A stretch of DNA of 64,000 bases from the NCBI GenBank assembly GCA_963838775.1, contig CAWISP010000007.1, positions 1 to 64,000 of the forward strand, in the 5' to 3' direction. A program made the translations under genes and the position numbers. Of this stretch, positions 41,853 to 51,642 are shown in pieces. Each line of letters opens with the position of its first letter. Position 1 is the stretch's first letter. Under the pieces are notes generated by a model. The model made no database searches and was not told where the DNA came from. It saw only the letters and a program-made list of their open reading frames with translations. The stretch is from Chersky-840 sp963838775. Its GTDB lineage: Bacteria > Actinomycetota > Acidimicrobiia > Acidimicrobiales > UBA8190.

Positions 41853-43271
41853 TCAGCCGAAACCGAGGTGCTCCACGACGTGCACCGTGGCGCCTGAGCC
41901 CCAGAACGTGCCGTATCCGGTCAAGGTCGACAGTCCCGGGACCGGGCTGGTCGAGGTGGGAATCGTGGTGCCCGAGCCGGTGATCAGGAACGTGCCATGT
42001 GTGAACCCGGATTTGCTCGTGGTCCCGCACGCCCGGAGCGTCACCATGCCCGTTTGGCCGTGGAAGCTGCAGGCCCCACAGGTGTCGTAGGCGACGAACG
42101 ACTCTGACCCGTCGGGGTAGGCGGTCGCCAGCAACGCCTCCCCGGGGGCCTGTCCCGGCGAACCTCCGGTGTAGTCGGCGGTGCCGGTGAGGCCGTTCCC
42201 CGCCAGCGTGAAGTCGTTGAGCTCGGCGACGATGGCGTCGCCGGACGAGGTCGTCACGGGGTAGCCGGGCAGCGTGCCCACGTTGGTCGACGTGTGCTTC
42301 CCGTAGTACGTCTCGAGGTTGTGGGTACTCACCACGAAATGCTCGTTGATTCCGACACCGCTGAGCGTGTTGGTGGTCACAGCCTCGGCAGACGGGTTCT
42401 GCAGCACCACGTGGAACCCGCACTGACCGATCCCGCGCCCCGAGACCAGGTCGGGAGCCGCCCCGTCGCCGAACTGGGGCGCCGGGTCGTTGCCGAAGCA
42501 AGCAAGGTTGCCACCGATCAGGTTGTTGCCGATCTCCATGGCGTCGGGGTCACCCATCACGTTGCCTACGAAGGTGGCGCTGCCGCCGATCAGGTTTCGG
42601 AGCGATCCGATCCAGCATGAGGTCATATTGACGACGGTGTAGTTGCCGCCGATCGAGACGTCTTCGACGTCGCTGTAGACGGGGGTGAAGTCGAGGTTGG
42701 CATCTTCGGACCACGGCTCCAGGTTCGGGATCGGGGCCGTGTCGGTGGGGGGCGTCTGAGCGTTGCACGTCTGGGCTGCAGCTCCACCTCCACCTCCTTG
42801 AAGGGTCACGTTGCCACCAACGGCGACGGAGTGCACCACGACCCCTTGGGCGCCGTAAGCCGTAATGCTGCCGCGGACCGAGTCGAAGGAGATGCCGGGA
42901 TTCGGAGGAGCGCAGGAGATGTTCGGCGAACATCCCAAGAGCAAGACGGCGCCCTTGCCGACGGTGACGTTCCCCCCGACCGACACCGTCGCCGGCACGG
43001 CGGGTGTACCTGTCGTCGGGTCACCAGGGGCTACGGCGTCGAGCAATGCCCCGGGGGCAACGGTGAGATTTCCCCAGATGTCGATGTTGCCTGCCGGCAT
43101 ATAACAGATACCGGTGATGACCATTGAACCGTAGGACCCCGCCGGAACGTTGCCGCCGGAGCAGTCATAGCCGTGATGGGGGGGAAGGGGTGCTGCACTC
43201 GCGGCCCCGGCGCCGACGAGCAATCCTGACAACACCAGCAGAACAACGGGAACGAGTCGCAACGCCTTCAT
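41853..43271 (-). CDS. Secreted repeat/beta-helix-like protein
   Basis: 472 aa with a clear signal peptide (MKALRLVPVVLLVLSGLLVG then AASAAP, cleavage near residue 26). The mature part has repeated short strands with a VxGNVTV/IGGNxT pattern (for example SVGGNVTVGKGA, VAVGGNVTLQGG, SIGGNYTVVN, LIGGSATFVGN, NLIGGNLAC), suggesting a right-handed beta-helix or bactofilin-like wall polymer. Several Cys may form disulfides. The ATG at 43271 follows GGAGGATCG. Extracellular or surface role; no enzyme motif seen. Confidence 0.7.
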   Translation of the reverse strand: MKALRLVPVVLLVLSGLLVGAGAASAAPLPPHHGYDCSGGNVPAGSYGSMVITGICYMPAGNIDIWGNLTVAPGALLDAVAPGDPTTGTPAVPATVSVGGNVTVGKGAVLLLGCSPNISCAPPNPGISFDSVRGSITAYGAQGVVVHSVAVGGNVTLQGGGGGAAAQTCNAQTPPTDTAPIPNLEPWSEDANLDFTPVYSDVEDVSIGGNYTVVNMTSCWIGSLRNLIGGSATFVGNVMGDPDAMEIGNNLIGGNLACFGNDPAPQFGDGAAPDLVSGRGIGQCGFHVVLQNPSAEAVTTNTLSGVGINEHFVVSTHNLETYYGKHTSTNVGTLPGYPVTTSSGDAIVAELNDFTLAGNGLTGTADYTGGSPGQAPGEALLATAYPDGSESFVAYDTCGACSFHGQTGMVTLRACGTTSKSGFTHGTFLITGSGTTIPTSTSPVPGLSTLTGYGTFWGSGATVHVVEHLGFG

Positions 43272-43603
43272 GTCGATCCTCCGCCACAAGAAGAGCCGCC
43301 TCGGGGGGCGAGGCGCAGCACCAATTTCACTCGCCACGGGATACGCCGCAATCCCATATTTTGACGAGATGGCCCTGGCTGTGACTTCGTGCAGCGTGGT
43401 CGGTCACACAAGAGTGCCAACCGGTATCCGGTCTTCGTACTAATACCACCATGCAGTGACCGTTCCGCCACGACGAGAAGAGGCGCTGCCACCTACCGCG
43501 TCATTCTATGGGCCCGTCCCGGGGGGAACGGCGAGCGTCGGCCAGTCACGTTCTCACGTCCGTCAGACACCCGTGGGTCACTCGCTACCGTAAGAATCTG
43601 GCC
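43272..43603. other. ~330 bp without a recognisable gene
   Basis: Likely holds the promoter of the secreted protein on the minus strand. No box of the island type and no hairpin stood out. Confidence 0.3.
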
Positions 43604-44251
43604 GTGGTTGACCGACTGGTGCAGGCGATTGTCCTCGTTGGCGACCTGGGCGCCGCTCGGAGGCACATGGAGGCCCTGGGATTCATTGTCCGGGAAGGGG
43701 GACATCATCCCGGCCGTGGCACGGCGAACATCATCGTGCCATTTGGCAGTCAGTACCTGGAGCTCCTTGCCGTCGTCGACAGAGACGAGGCCCTTGCGTC
43801 CCCCAGGGCCGGCCGGTCGTGACAGCGATGTCGACACAGCGGTCCCGGTCTGGCACGATGGTCTATCGAACCCGAGGACATCGAGGTCACGGCGAGACGC
43901 GTCGGACTGGCCGCCGATCGACGGTTCCGAGTTCTCCCTTCAGGCGAAACGGTTCGCTGGCGGGCGGTGGGTGTCGACCTGTCCTGGATCGAGCCCTGGC
44001 GTTGTGCGTTCATGGCCTGGGATGACCCTCACCTGCACCCTGCTCGTAGCGAAGGCGGCCATCTGAACGGTGCTACAGGGTTCTCCCGGCTCGAGGTGGA
44101 AACGCCGGACCGAGCTGAACTCGTCGCTTGGCTTGGCGGGACGCGCCCGAGGGCGTGCATCTGTCGGTCGCAACGGGAGGCCTGGGCCCGACCCGCTTGC
44201 TTCTTTTCGTCTCCGACCGGAGAGATACCGCTCGCCACGATCGACCAGTAA
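43604..44251 (+). pseudogene. Glyoxalase-like domain protein, frameshifted
   Basis: From the GTG at 43604: VVDRLVQAIVLVGDLGAARRHMEALGF, then HHPGRGTANIIVPFGSQYLELLAVVD, the start of Glyoxalase_3-type proteins. The frame then stops (43822). Reading on in other frames gives SIEPEDIEVTARRVGLAADR and VDLSWIEPWRCAFMAWDDPHLHPA, ending at 44251. At least two shifts are needed (around 43805 at a five-C run, and around 43860). Function unknown; the family includes lactoylglutathione lyase-like folds. Confidence 0.65.
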
Positions 44252-44408
44252 CGCTGGCGTGAGAGGGGCCCCTGAGGACGCTCGAACCGAGTGGACCGTC
44301 CGCATATCACCCCGGCCCGCGGACACGCCGCGGTCGTCACGGGAACGACGCGCCGACCGAGGACACCTTGCGAATCGGCCTAGTAGCACGCGGTCGTACA
44401 CTCTGGTG

Positions 44409-44886
44409 ATGCATGACCAGAAGCCGCCTCGACTCGATGGCGACGAGCGGGGGACGCTGCAAGCGCTGCTTCAATACCAGCGTGGATCGCTTGTCCGGAA
44501 GACCGTTGGAGTCCACAACGATGCCGCCCGGAGAACTCACGTTGGAAGTGGTACGACCCTTCTTTGGCTCGTGAAGCACATGGCGCGCCGCGGAATCTCT
44601 TTGGATCTTGCGCCGCTTCGCCGGTCAGGACGTTGAGATCCCGGATGACACGATAAACCCGGACGACACGGTAGAGGGCGCCGTTGACGTTTACGAGGAC
44701 ACCTGGCAGCGCACTGACGAGGTTGTGGCGGCAACCCCGAGCCTCGACGAATTGTGCCGAGATGTGGGAGATGAGGCGCCGGTAAATCTCCGATGGGTAC
44801 TCATGCACCTGCTCGAAGAGACAGCCCGACACGCTGGCCACGCCGACATCCTTCGTGAACTTATTGACGGGCAGACGGGCCGGTAA
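44409..44886 (+). pseudogene. DinB/DUF664-like protein, one frameshift
   Basis: ATG at 44409: DQKPPRLDGDERGTLQALLQYQRGSLVRKTVGV...SGTTLLWLVKHMAR, then one shift near 44590 (GCGCGCCGCGG) to ESLWILRRFAGQDVEIPDDTINPDDTV and the final helix LRWVLMHLLEETARHAGHADILRELIDG. This is the four-helix DinB fold with metal-binding His (HMAR, ETARHAGHAD). Members are metal-dependent thiol-transfer enzymes in actinobacteria. One base restores the gene, so error and true decay are both possible. Confidence 0.7.
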
Positions 44887-44918
44887 GCGGTCTTGGCGGT
44901 ATCAACACGCTTTCTTGC

Positions 44919-45584
44919 TCAGCTCTTTTCGACCTTCTTGAGGGCACCGTATCCACGCTCTATGGCCGCCGTGATGATCGCCTCGAAGTCCTTGTCCGTC
45001 AGCACGTGGGGTGTCCCCATCGACGACGCTCTCCAGTACAGCTCGGCGAGCCATTCGAGAAGCTCGAGCCGGTGTATGGCCTGGTCCATGGTTGCGCCGT
45101 AGGCAACGGAGCCGTGGTTCTGCATCATGGCGGCGTTGCGCCCCTTCAGTGCTTCGATGACATTGTCCGCCAACTCCTGGGAGCCAAACGTGGCGTAGGG
45201 TGCCGTACGGGGTGTGCCCCCCAATTCCAAGCAGCTGTAGTGCAGTGCCGGTAACTCGTCGTGAGAACACGACAGGGCAGTGGACGCCATGGCATGGGCG
45301 TGCGTTATCGCCAGCGCATTGGTAGCGGCGTAGATTCCGGTGTGAAGCGGTACCTCTGACGTGGGAGCGAGGTCGCCGTCGACGACCTGCCCACCGAGGT
45401 CGATGACCGTGATCATCTCCGCCGTCACTGTCCCGAGGTCAGACCCAGTAGGAGTCACTGCGATCAGGTCCCCCTGGCGGGCTGAAATGTTACCCGCCGT
45501 GCCGATGACGAGTCCTTTCTCGGCCAGATGGCGGCTCGCGCTTGCCACGGCGTCTCGTTCAGCTGCCAAGAGCAGTTCGCTCAT
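44919..45584 (-). CDS. Class II aldolase (L-fuculose-phosphate aldolase-like)
   Basis: 221-aa zinc aldolase/epimerase-family enzyme. Motifs: GTAGNISARQGDLIAVTPTG (substrate phosphate site), the zinc His pair in ITHAHAMASTAL (about 93-104), catalytic Glu in LTSEVPLHTGIY-like APTSEVPLHTG, and the third zinc His within QNHGSVAYG. Cleaves a sugar 1-phosphate to DHAP and an aldehyde; the exact sugar is not clear. The ATG at 45584 follows AAAGGACGAGGA. Confidence 0.85.
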   Translation of the reverse strand: MSELLLAAERDAVASASRHLAEKGLVIGTAGNISARQGDLIAVTPTGSDLGTVTAEMITVIDLGGQVVDGDLAPTSEVPLHTGIYAATNALAITHAHAMASTALSCSHDELPALHYSCLELGGTPRTAPYATFGSQELADNVIEALKGRNAAMMQNHGSVAYGATMDQAIHRLELLEWLAELYWRASSMGTPHVLTDKDFEAIITAAIERGYGALKKVEKS

Positions 45585-45742
45585 TCCTCGTCCTTTCGTA
45601 TCACTTGAGGCTCCGGTCCACGCTAGCCCGCCCTGCGGCACGGCCATACTCTGAGGAGGTGCCCAAGCAATCAGTTGGAAGCAAGCTCCTTCGGCCCAAA
45701 ACCCGAGGAAGGCGGTGGACATCGTTCGTCGCTGAGGAGGCC

Positions 45743-45967
45743 ATGTCCGGCAAACGTGTGCGAGGACTGCACGAGGAGGAAGACCCGCGACATCGCCTTC
45801 GCGTCGAGCATGACCCACATACCCTGCTTATCCACTTCAGCAATGAGGACGGCGAGGGATGGACCACCTTTGCCGTCGATCGAGCGACGAGGCAATGGGC
45901 GGTCGCCCAAGGCCGCCGCCAAGGCGACACCGCCCGGGACGCCTACGACGGTCTGTATGGCGACTGA
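45743..45967 (+). CDS. Hypothetical protein, 74 aa
   Basis: Unrecognised small basic/acidic protein: HRLRVEHDPHTLLIHFSNEDGEGWTTFAVDRATRQWAVAQ is a likely small beta-sheet. The ATG follows GAGGAGG closely. The frame opens 67 codons upstream but only this part has coding character. Convergent with the next gene. Confidence 0.5.
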   Translation: MSGKRVRGLHEEEDPRHRLRVEHDPHTLLIHFSNEDGEGWTTFAVDRATRQWAVAQGRRQGDTARDAYDGLYGD

Positions 45968-45987
45968 ATCGACCCGGCCACGGGATC

Positions 45988-46620
45988 TCAGGCTAGATGC
46001 CGCGCCTGGAGGGTTTGTATCCCTTCGCCAGACAGGTCCTCGAGCGGCGCCTTGCGTCCTGCCATGACGAGGATGAGCGACTGCAGCGGGCCTTCGACGG
46101 AAGGACCGCTCCCCACCGCCCATTCGGAGTCCGTGGCCGACAGGCGCAGACCGGCAATGCGCTTCTTGACGTGGATTGGGAAACCGATGCGCTTGATGGT
46201 GTCGGCAACCGTCAATAAGGTGGCCTCTGGCACAGTCCGGGCCATGCCGGTGGGTCGGCGAATGTCCTCGCTGTGGCACACAAGGTCGGTGAGCATGGTC
46301 TCGGGCTTCGTCCCCGGAGGCGTCTGATGCGTCCCGATCGTCTTCCGAAACTGCCCCAGGAGTTCGTCGGGGTGTGCCGCTCCCAGCGCCAGGCCTTCAC
46401 GGGATATGAAGCGGTTGAAGTTCATGCCGCTCTTGAGCATCCCAGCAATGAACGGGCCCGTCTTCACGTCGGCCCCGGCGACCAAGTGGCCGACGACGTG
46501 TCGGACCTTCCACTCGCTGCACAGCGACTGAATGTCCCATTGGCTGTCGTCGAGGGTAGCCAGGTCGTCAGCCAGCGCCGACCGCTCCTCGTCTGTCGCC
46601 TGCCACGTGTCCACGTCCAC
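45988..46620 (-). CDS. Mycothiol-dependent maleylpyruvate isomerase family protein
   Basis: About 210 aa. Family start WQATDEERSALADDLATLDDSQWDIQSLCSEWKVRHVVGHLVAGA contains the metal-binding His of the DinB-like helical domain; later come the second metal region LVCHSEDIRRPTGM and the C-terminal SCP2-like part LRLSATDSEWAVGSGPSVEGP. Acts with mycothiol as thiol cofactor in related enzymes; exact substrate unknown. Start is a GTG at 46620 or 46614 behind GGGAGGTGGAC. Confidence 0.75.
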   Translation of the reverse strand: MDVDTWQATDEERSALADDLATLDDSQWDIQSLCSEWKVRHVVGHLVAGADVKTGPFIAGMLKSGMNFNRFISREGLALGAAHPDELLGQFRKTIGTHQTPPGTKPETMLTDLVCHSEDIRRPTGMARTVPEATLLTVADTIKRIGFPIHVKKRIAGLRLSATDSEWAVGSGPSVEGPLQSLILVMAGRKAPLEDLSGEGIQTLQARHLA

Positions 46621-46996
46621 CTCCCGATCCCGTAGCTGCGAGTCGCCGGAGTCCGCAGGGCGGTACGAGGGTATCGAGATCCGGTCCGGTGCGCCTCGGC
46701 CTGGGTCCCTGTCTGATCTGGTCCTCCAGCGGGGCAATCTCGACTTGCCTGGTTACCGGTTCCCAGCGCAACGATGTCCCACTCAAGGCTCGGACGTTTG
46801 GGCGCCTCACCATCTGCCCACGGTCCGCTCTCTCGATGCGACCGCTCTGGCACGGCTCCAGCTTTCAAAGACGTTGACCCGAGCCCGGCTGAGTCGGGCT
46901 ACTCAGCCTCTTGACTGTTGGCCTGGGGTGCCGGAAGATCTGGTCGGCACCGGGAGCTCTGCTGAGCCTGGTGGGTTCAAGAAGGCAGGCATTCTC

Positions 46997-47284
46997 GTGG
47001 GCAAACGCGAGTGGTATCGAATTCGCTTGCGGGGGGCGCACTGGTGGGAAGGAACGGCGTTCCCCCCTGATCGCAAGCGAGAAGATCCTAGAGCAGAGGC
47101 GTCGAGAATCGAGACTGAGGAACAGCTGAGCGAGCTCCTCGTCGAGGGGTGGACCATCGTCGGGGTTGTCGCGACGAGACCTCTTCATCTGTTTCAAAAT
47201 CGGGTGGGGATCCTCTGGCAAGAAGCGTTCAACGTCTTTCTGGAACGCGAGCTCCGAGATGAGGTCTATCTCCCTGAGCAATGA
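46997..47284 (+). CDS. Hypothetical protein, ~95 aa
   Basis: The frame contains RIETEEQLSELLVEGWTIVGVVATRPLHLFQNRVGILWQEAFNVFLEREL, which has clear amphipathic coding character, preceded by GKREWYRIRLRGAHWWEGTAF. I do not recognise the family. The GTG at 46997 is a guess; the frame stays open upstream to 46532, overlapping the MDMPI gene. The opposite strand also has an open frame (46865-47362), which I think is the shadow. Confidence 0.4.
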   Translation: MGKREWYRIRLRGAHWWEGTAFPPDRKREDPRAEASRIETEEQLSELLVEGWTIVGVVATRPLHLFQNRVGILWQEAFNVFLERELRDEVYLPEQ

Positions 47285-47402
47285 ACGTTCGAGCGTCACT
47301 TCGACCTGCCGACGCCTCGTAGCGCTCGATCCCACGGATTGCGGGAGCGTGGCGTCCGCCATCTGCAGTGGGAGACGGCTGCCCCGAAGTCACTGCTAGG
47401 GC

Positions 47403-47708
47403 ATGAAGCATGAATACCGCAAGAAAGGCGTCCAAATTGCACAGGATGTCAGGAGTCGGCACCGAAAGTTCACTCGCCGTCGGCTAATGACACCGGCGTT
47501 GAGGCCTACGGTGGCGACCGTGACCTTGCGTCAAAGAGCGATTCTTTGCGACTTCGACGGCTGCTGGAATTCCTTGGTCGTGTCCAGTCCCGTCGAGATA
47601 TCCACTCCGCCCGTGCACGACATCATTCAGCACCGAGCGTGGTGCAAGGGCTGGACCACCGACGACGAGGACCGAGACTTCTGTTCCAGGCACCGCCTGC
47701 GCGCCTGA
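47403..47708 (+). CDS. Small Cys/His protein
   Basis: 101 aa from the ATG at 47403 (or 73 from 47487). Residues ILCDFDGCWNSLVVSS and, later, HDIIQHRAWCKGWTTDDEDRDFCSRHR give Cys-x4-Cys ... Cys ... Cys-x2-His, a possible zinc site. Compare the 83-aa protein at 16303, with a similar Cys-x4-Cys...Cys-x3-His layout. No family name. Confidence 0.45.
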   Translation: MKHEYRKKGVQIAQDVRSRHRKFTRRRLMTPALRPTVATVTLRQRAILCDFDGCWNSLVVSSPVEISTPPVHDIIQHRAWCKGWTTDDEDRDFCSRHRLRA

Positions 47709-48046
47709 CCCTCCGGGGGCTCATCCAACGTGGCTGGGTGTCAGCCAAGAATGACATGATGACAGACGCGCCTGCCATGTACCGCTAGTCTGTTGACGCG
47801 GCGCCGGGGCGGCCCGGCCTCGGGGCGTGTGGGTTCCCCCGACCGCTTTCCTGCCGTGGGCTCAGCGCCCCGGCGCCGCCGAGCGTGCGCACCGGGGCAT
47901 TCGGGGTGTCTGGGCCGAGCTCGGGCGTCTGCTCCTGCTTGTTTCGTGTGAGCGTTCCTTGCGGGTCTCCGGCTTGATGATCGGCCTTCGCGTTTCGCAA
48001 GTTCGTTGGGGTGTTGATATGGCGATCGATGTCGGGAGTCTCGAGG

Positions 48047-48538
48047 TCACATCAACCCAGCGAGCGAGACGCTGGGGTCGAGTTGCACGGTCGCCTCTCG
48101 TACTTCGGTGCCCAGGTCCACGGCGCAGTGTCGGTTGTAAAGGGGGCCCGCGCCATCGCGGAGCAGCCAGCTGGCCATCGCAACGCCGCGTGCGGGGTCG
48201 GGAGGGCGGTCGAGAGCGCTTCGAGCATCGCCCGTATGTCGTCTTCAGCGGCGATGACGCGGTCGGGCGGCATATCGGAGTGTGCGGACTGCGCACCACC
48301 GGTGGCCTACGCACCACGTTCATGAGATCGAGCCAGTTGTGTGCGAGGGCACGCCGCATTGACGATGAGACGAGCCGTTGGGCCCGGGTGGCCAGAAGCC
48401 GATTGGACTCGGGCGCACACCCCGATGCCAGTTGGCGATCGAGTGAGGGCGCGAACATGCGGGCGAGCAGTCGAAGCCATGTCTGATTGGGTCGAGGGAC
48501 CAATTGCCGGGGTTGATGGGATCTCTGATCAGGAGCAT
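48047..48538 (-). pseudogene. Degraded hypothetical gene, several frameshifts
   Basis: Pieces in different frames line up as one protein: IRDPINPGNWSLDPI (from the ATG at 48538), RLLARMFAPSLDRQLASG...NRLLATRAQRLVSSSMRRALAHNWLDLMN, then VAMASWLLRDGAGPLYNRHCAVDLGTE with a stop at 48047. The composite resembles actinobacterial hypothetical proteins that end in a DGxGPLY motif. At least two shifts are needed. The open frame 47862-48914 covers only the middle piece. Confidence 0.55.
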
Positions 48539-48779
48539 CGTGGATCTCGCCTTTCCGCGGTCGAACCAGCTGCCGTCGCGGACCTTGGCCGCTCGGCGCT
48601 GTCGAGCAATGATTTCCCGTATGCGCCGGCAAGAACGATGACGTCGTCGACACAATCGTGCACAACGTGCGACTGGTCAAAAGCGGCGTAGTTTTGCGTT
48701 GATGCTTGTTCTCCTCACTGCAGTGGCACACGGATCGTTCAATGCACAGCTCGATCGACCAGGAGTCGGCTGGCTCCTC

Positions 48780-49687
48780 ATGAACGAAGACGGGAGCCTC
48801 TGTGATCCGGGAGGGGCACCCATCGCCCGGGCCGACGCCCACCCGGATATCGCTTGGGGAACGTCGGATCTGTTTCGAGCAGGAGCCCCGCTTGTCGCAT
48901 TCTTCTCGACTCATGCTCGACAGTCCCGGACTGCGCTGGTTCCAGTCCCCGGCGGCCGGCTACGACGATCCGGTATTCGGAGCAATGGTGGCCCATGGGG
49001 TCCGGATCACCAACGCCCACGTGAACGGTCTGCCCATCGCCGAGTTCGTGATGCGTTCGGTTCTCGACGAATTCCAGGATGCCGCCCAGTGGCGAGATCA
49101 GGCGCGGCGCGCGCCGCTGGCGGATCCACGATTGGCGCGAGGTGTCTGGATCGACGTGGGTCGTCATCGGGCTCGGGGGGATCGGGGCCGAAGTCGCTCA
49201 TCGAGCGCGATCCTTCGGGGCCCGGGTCATCGGATGTCGGCGACACCCGTCGCCAGCTGATCCCACCGATCAGACCGTGACGCCCGACCAGCTCGATCAC
49301 GTTGTCGGACTCGCCGAGGTGGTCGTCCTCGCCGCCCCGGCGACGCCCATGACGGCCAATCTCGTGGACGCCGACTTCCTGGCCCGGATGAAGCCTGGGA
49401 GCCTCCTCGTCAACGTGTCCCGAGGAACACTGGTCGACGAAGAGGCATTGATCGAAAGTCTCGATTCCGGCCACCTGTCGGCTGCCATCTTGGACGTCTT
49501 TCGCACCGAGCCCCTTCCCGAGGACCACCGGTTCTGGTCACATCCGTCCATCCGGGTGACGCCGCACAATGCCGCCGGTGGTATCGGACGGTTCGCTCGA
49601 CAGGCCGAGCTCTTCGCGGAGAACCTCGATCGCTATCTCGACGGTCGTCCCTTGTTGAACGAGGTCACCGACGCGATCGCCGGCTGA
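48780..49687 (+). pseudogene. D-2-hydroxyacid dehydrogenase, two frameshifts
   Basis: Three frames: from 48780 NEDGSLCDPGGAPIARADAHPDIAWGTSDLFRAG; after a shift near 48905 MLDSPGLRWFQSPAAGYDDPVF...NGLPIAEFVMRSVLDEF; after a shift near 49130 VVIGLGGIGAEVAHRARSFGARVIGCRR (NAD site), LVNVSRGTLVDEEALIESL (catalytic Arg) and HPSIRVTPHNAAG (catalytic His replaced by Asn? the family has P-H-x-A/S). Ends 49687. Function if intact: NAD-dependent reduction of a 2-oxoacid. Confidence 0.75.
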
Positions 49688-49762
49688 GCGTCGAGGATGC
49701 CTCGCCGGCGGCTTCGATAACCTGATCACGATGCCGCAAAGAAAGGATTGGAGGCGAAATCT

Positions 49763-50119
49763 ATGAGTTCCAACGACGCCACTCCCTCGGCGCCGCCGAC
49801 GCCGCCCACCGCTCGCCGCCGCTCTCGCAAGGTCGCCATAACCGTGGGGGTCTTCGCCATTGGAACTGAGGTGCTCGCCCTCAGAAGTCGTGGGTACGGC
49901 ATGGGCGGCAATGTCGTCGTCCGCTGCCGCCAGGGCCATCTCTTCACGACGATCTGGATTCCCGGCGGGTCGCTCAAGGCACTTCGCCTCGGTTGGGCGA
50001 GGGTCCAGCGCTGCCCGGTCGGAGGCCACTGGAGCCTTGTCACGCTGGTGCGGCTGTCGGAGTTGACCGACGAGGAACGGCAATCGGCAGGGCAGCATCA
50101 CGATCTGCGCATTCCTTGA
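49763..50119 (+). CDS. Conserved actinobacterial hypothetical protein, 118 aa
   Basis: The C-terminal part GNVVVRCRQGHLFTTIWIPGGSLKALRLGWARVQRCPVGGHWSLVTLV is a pattern I know from many actinobacteria without a function; the Cys in VRCRQGH and QRCPVGGH could bind zinc. The N-terminus is Ser/Pro/Ala-rich followed by a mild hydrophobic stretch. ATG behind GGAGGCG. Confidence 0.65.
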   Translation: MSSNDATPSAPPTPPTARRRSRKVAITVGVFAIGTEVLALRSRGYGMGGNVVVRCRQGHLFTTIWIPGGSLKALRLGWARVQRCPVGGHWSLVTLVRLSELTDEERQSAGQHHDLRIP

Positions 50120-50178
50120 ACACGGTCTCCAGGTTCGCCGGCTGTGCCAAATCTCGAAGCAGTCGATAGTGTCCTGGA

Positions 50179-50397
50179 ATGAACGATGCTGACACCTCCT
50201 CCGGCAAACTGTGGAGCTACCGATTCTCCAAACCCGGCGGCTCCGTGATCGGAACTGGCGAGTTCGATGGCGACGATGCGGCCGAAGCGCGGGCTCGCGA
50301 GCTGTCGAAGTCGAATGACGCCCCCATCGTCGTTCATCGCCACAGCGGACACGTTGATGCTTGGGAGTATGTGACCGAAGTCGACGAGCGGCCGTGA
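50179..50397 (+). CDS. Hypothetical protein, 72 aa
   Basis: Small protein with strand-helix-strand look (LWSYRFSKPGGSVIGTGEFDGDDAAEARARELS then PIVVHRHSG). No family recognised. ATG has TCCTGGA before it. Follows the 118-aa gene by 59 bp. Confidence 0.45.
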   Translation: MNDADTSSGKLWSYRFSKPGGSVIGTGEFDGDDAAEARARELSKSNDAPIVVHRHSGHVDAWEYVTEVDERP

Positions 50398-50456
50398 CGA
50401 CCCTGGTCAGATCGTCGTGCCGGCAGGGCCGGCCCGACCCGGTGGTTTCCGGTTCC

Positions 50457-51380
50457 TCATCGGCCTGACGCTCCACGCTCGGTCGACGACAATCGCCGAC
50501 TCCGGCTAGTGATGGCTGTGCCGATGCCGCCCGTACCGTTGTGCGCTCGTCGGTGGGCCCGGCCCGGATCCCGGGGACCCGGCGGCGCCGCCTGGACGTC
50601 CGGCGAGGGACCTCCATCCACATTTGGAATGCTCGTCGACGACTGTTGGTAGGCGAAGGTCAACGCGTTGGACGTACCTGAAGCCGTCGTGATCGTGACC
50701 GGCACCGTCGGAGGTGGGTCGGACATGGCCGGGACGGTGACGGTGCAGCTCGTTTGGATCGGGCAGACCGTCGGTGCCACCTGTCCGTCGAAGGTGGCCA
50801 GAACATTGCCATCCGAGCTCACGAACCCCATGCCGACGACCACCACGGACTGACCTGCGGAGCCGCTCGACGGGGAGAGGGCGGACAGCACCGGCCCTGA
50901 GCCAGACGCCTGAGGCGGCGCTGTGGTCGTGGGGGAGGTCCCTGTCGTGGGGGGGGTCCCTGTCGACAAGGGGGTCGTCATGGTCGGCGTCGAGCGTGGC
51001 GTTGTTGGGAGCGTGACGCCGGTCCCGGTGCGTGCCGACCGTTGCTTGGGCCCCGAACCGTCATGTGCCACCGCGGAGACCCCCAGGCTCACGGCAGCGA
51101 CGACGAGGGCAGCTGCCACCAGCGTCACCGATGCCTTCAAGCGGCGCTCGCGATTGCTCCGAGCCTCCTCGACCGGTGGCGCCGGAGGTGCCGCCGGGTG
51201 GGGATCCGTCCTCGGCGATCGACGGCGGTGTGTGGTTTCTGGGCCCGTCCCGACAGCGCCTTCCCGCGACCGCCGAGCCGCCTCTGCCATCGCCCCCAGG
51301 GCGCGGGGGCTCAAGTCGGGTTGGGTGTTCAGCTTGGTCAGTCGGGTCCGCGCCGGGCCCCCGGTCTGTCTCCGCGCCAT
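50457..51380 (-). CDS. Membrane-anchored IPT/TIG-domain surface protein
   Basis: 307 aa. Arg-rich cytoplasmic N-terminus (about 85 residues), one membrane segment (ASVTLVAAALVVAAVSLGVSAVA, about 84-106), a Thr/Pro/Ser linker (about 115-165), then an IPT/TIG immunoglobulin-like domain VLSALSPSSGSAGQSVVVVGMGF...ALTFAYQ (about 172-252) and a basic tail of low complexity that may be beyond the natural end. Surface display; no enzyme motif. Confidence 0.6.
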   Translation of the reverse strand: MARRQTGGPARTRLTKLNTQPDLSPRALGAMAEAARRSREGAVGTGPETTHRRRSPRTDPHPAAPPAPPVEEARSNRERRLKASVTLVAAALVVAAVSLGVSAVAHDGSGPKQRSARTGTGVTLPTTPRSTPTMTTPLSTGTPPTTGTSPTTTAPPQASGSGPVLSALSPSSGSAGQSVVVVGMGFVSSDGNVLATFDGQVAPTVCPIQTSCTVTVPAMSDPPPTVPVTITTASGTSNALTFAYQQSSTSIPNVDGGPSPDVQAAPPGPRDPGRAHRRAHNGTGGIGTAITSRSRRLSSTERGASGR

Positions 51381-51642
51381 GCCGGCCTCTCCAGGTTGGC
51401 TCCCCTCCTACAGGTGTGGTGACGCCCACCTTTCCCCGTCGCGCATCATCTCACCGGTGCGGGGCTGACCGCGTTCGGGGAAGGCGGGTTGCGGCTGGGC
51501 TCAGAAAGGTCCTGCTCAGATGGTTCAGAAGGGCAGGAAGGGCATAACATTGTGGCCGCAAGGTCCGGCGTTTCCGGGTCCACGTAGCGCAGTGGTGCGC
51601 CGCCACCTCCGAGGCCGACGTCGCAGCCAGAGGGAGCGCCGA

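Noticed and set aside
46865..47362. Minus-strand 165-codon frame
   Set aside because: Overlaps the plus-strand frame with better amphipathic pattern; no family recognised and no ribosome site.
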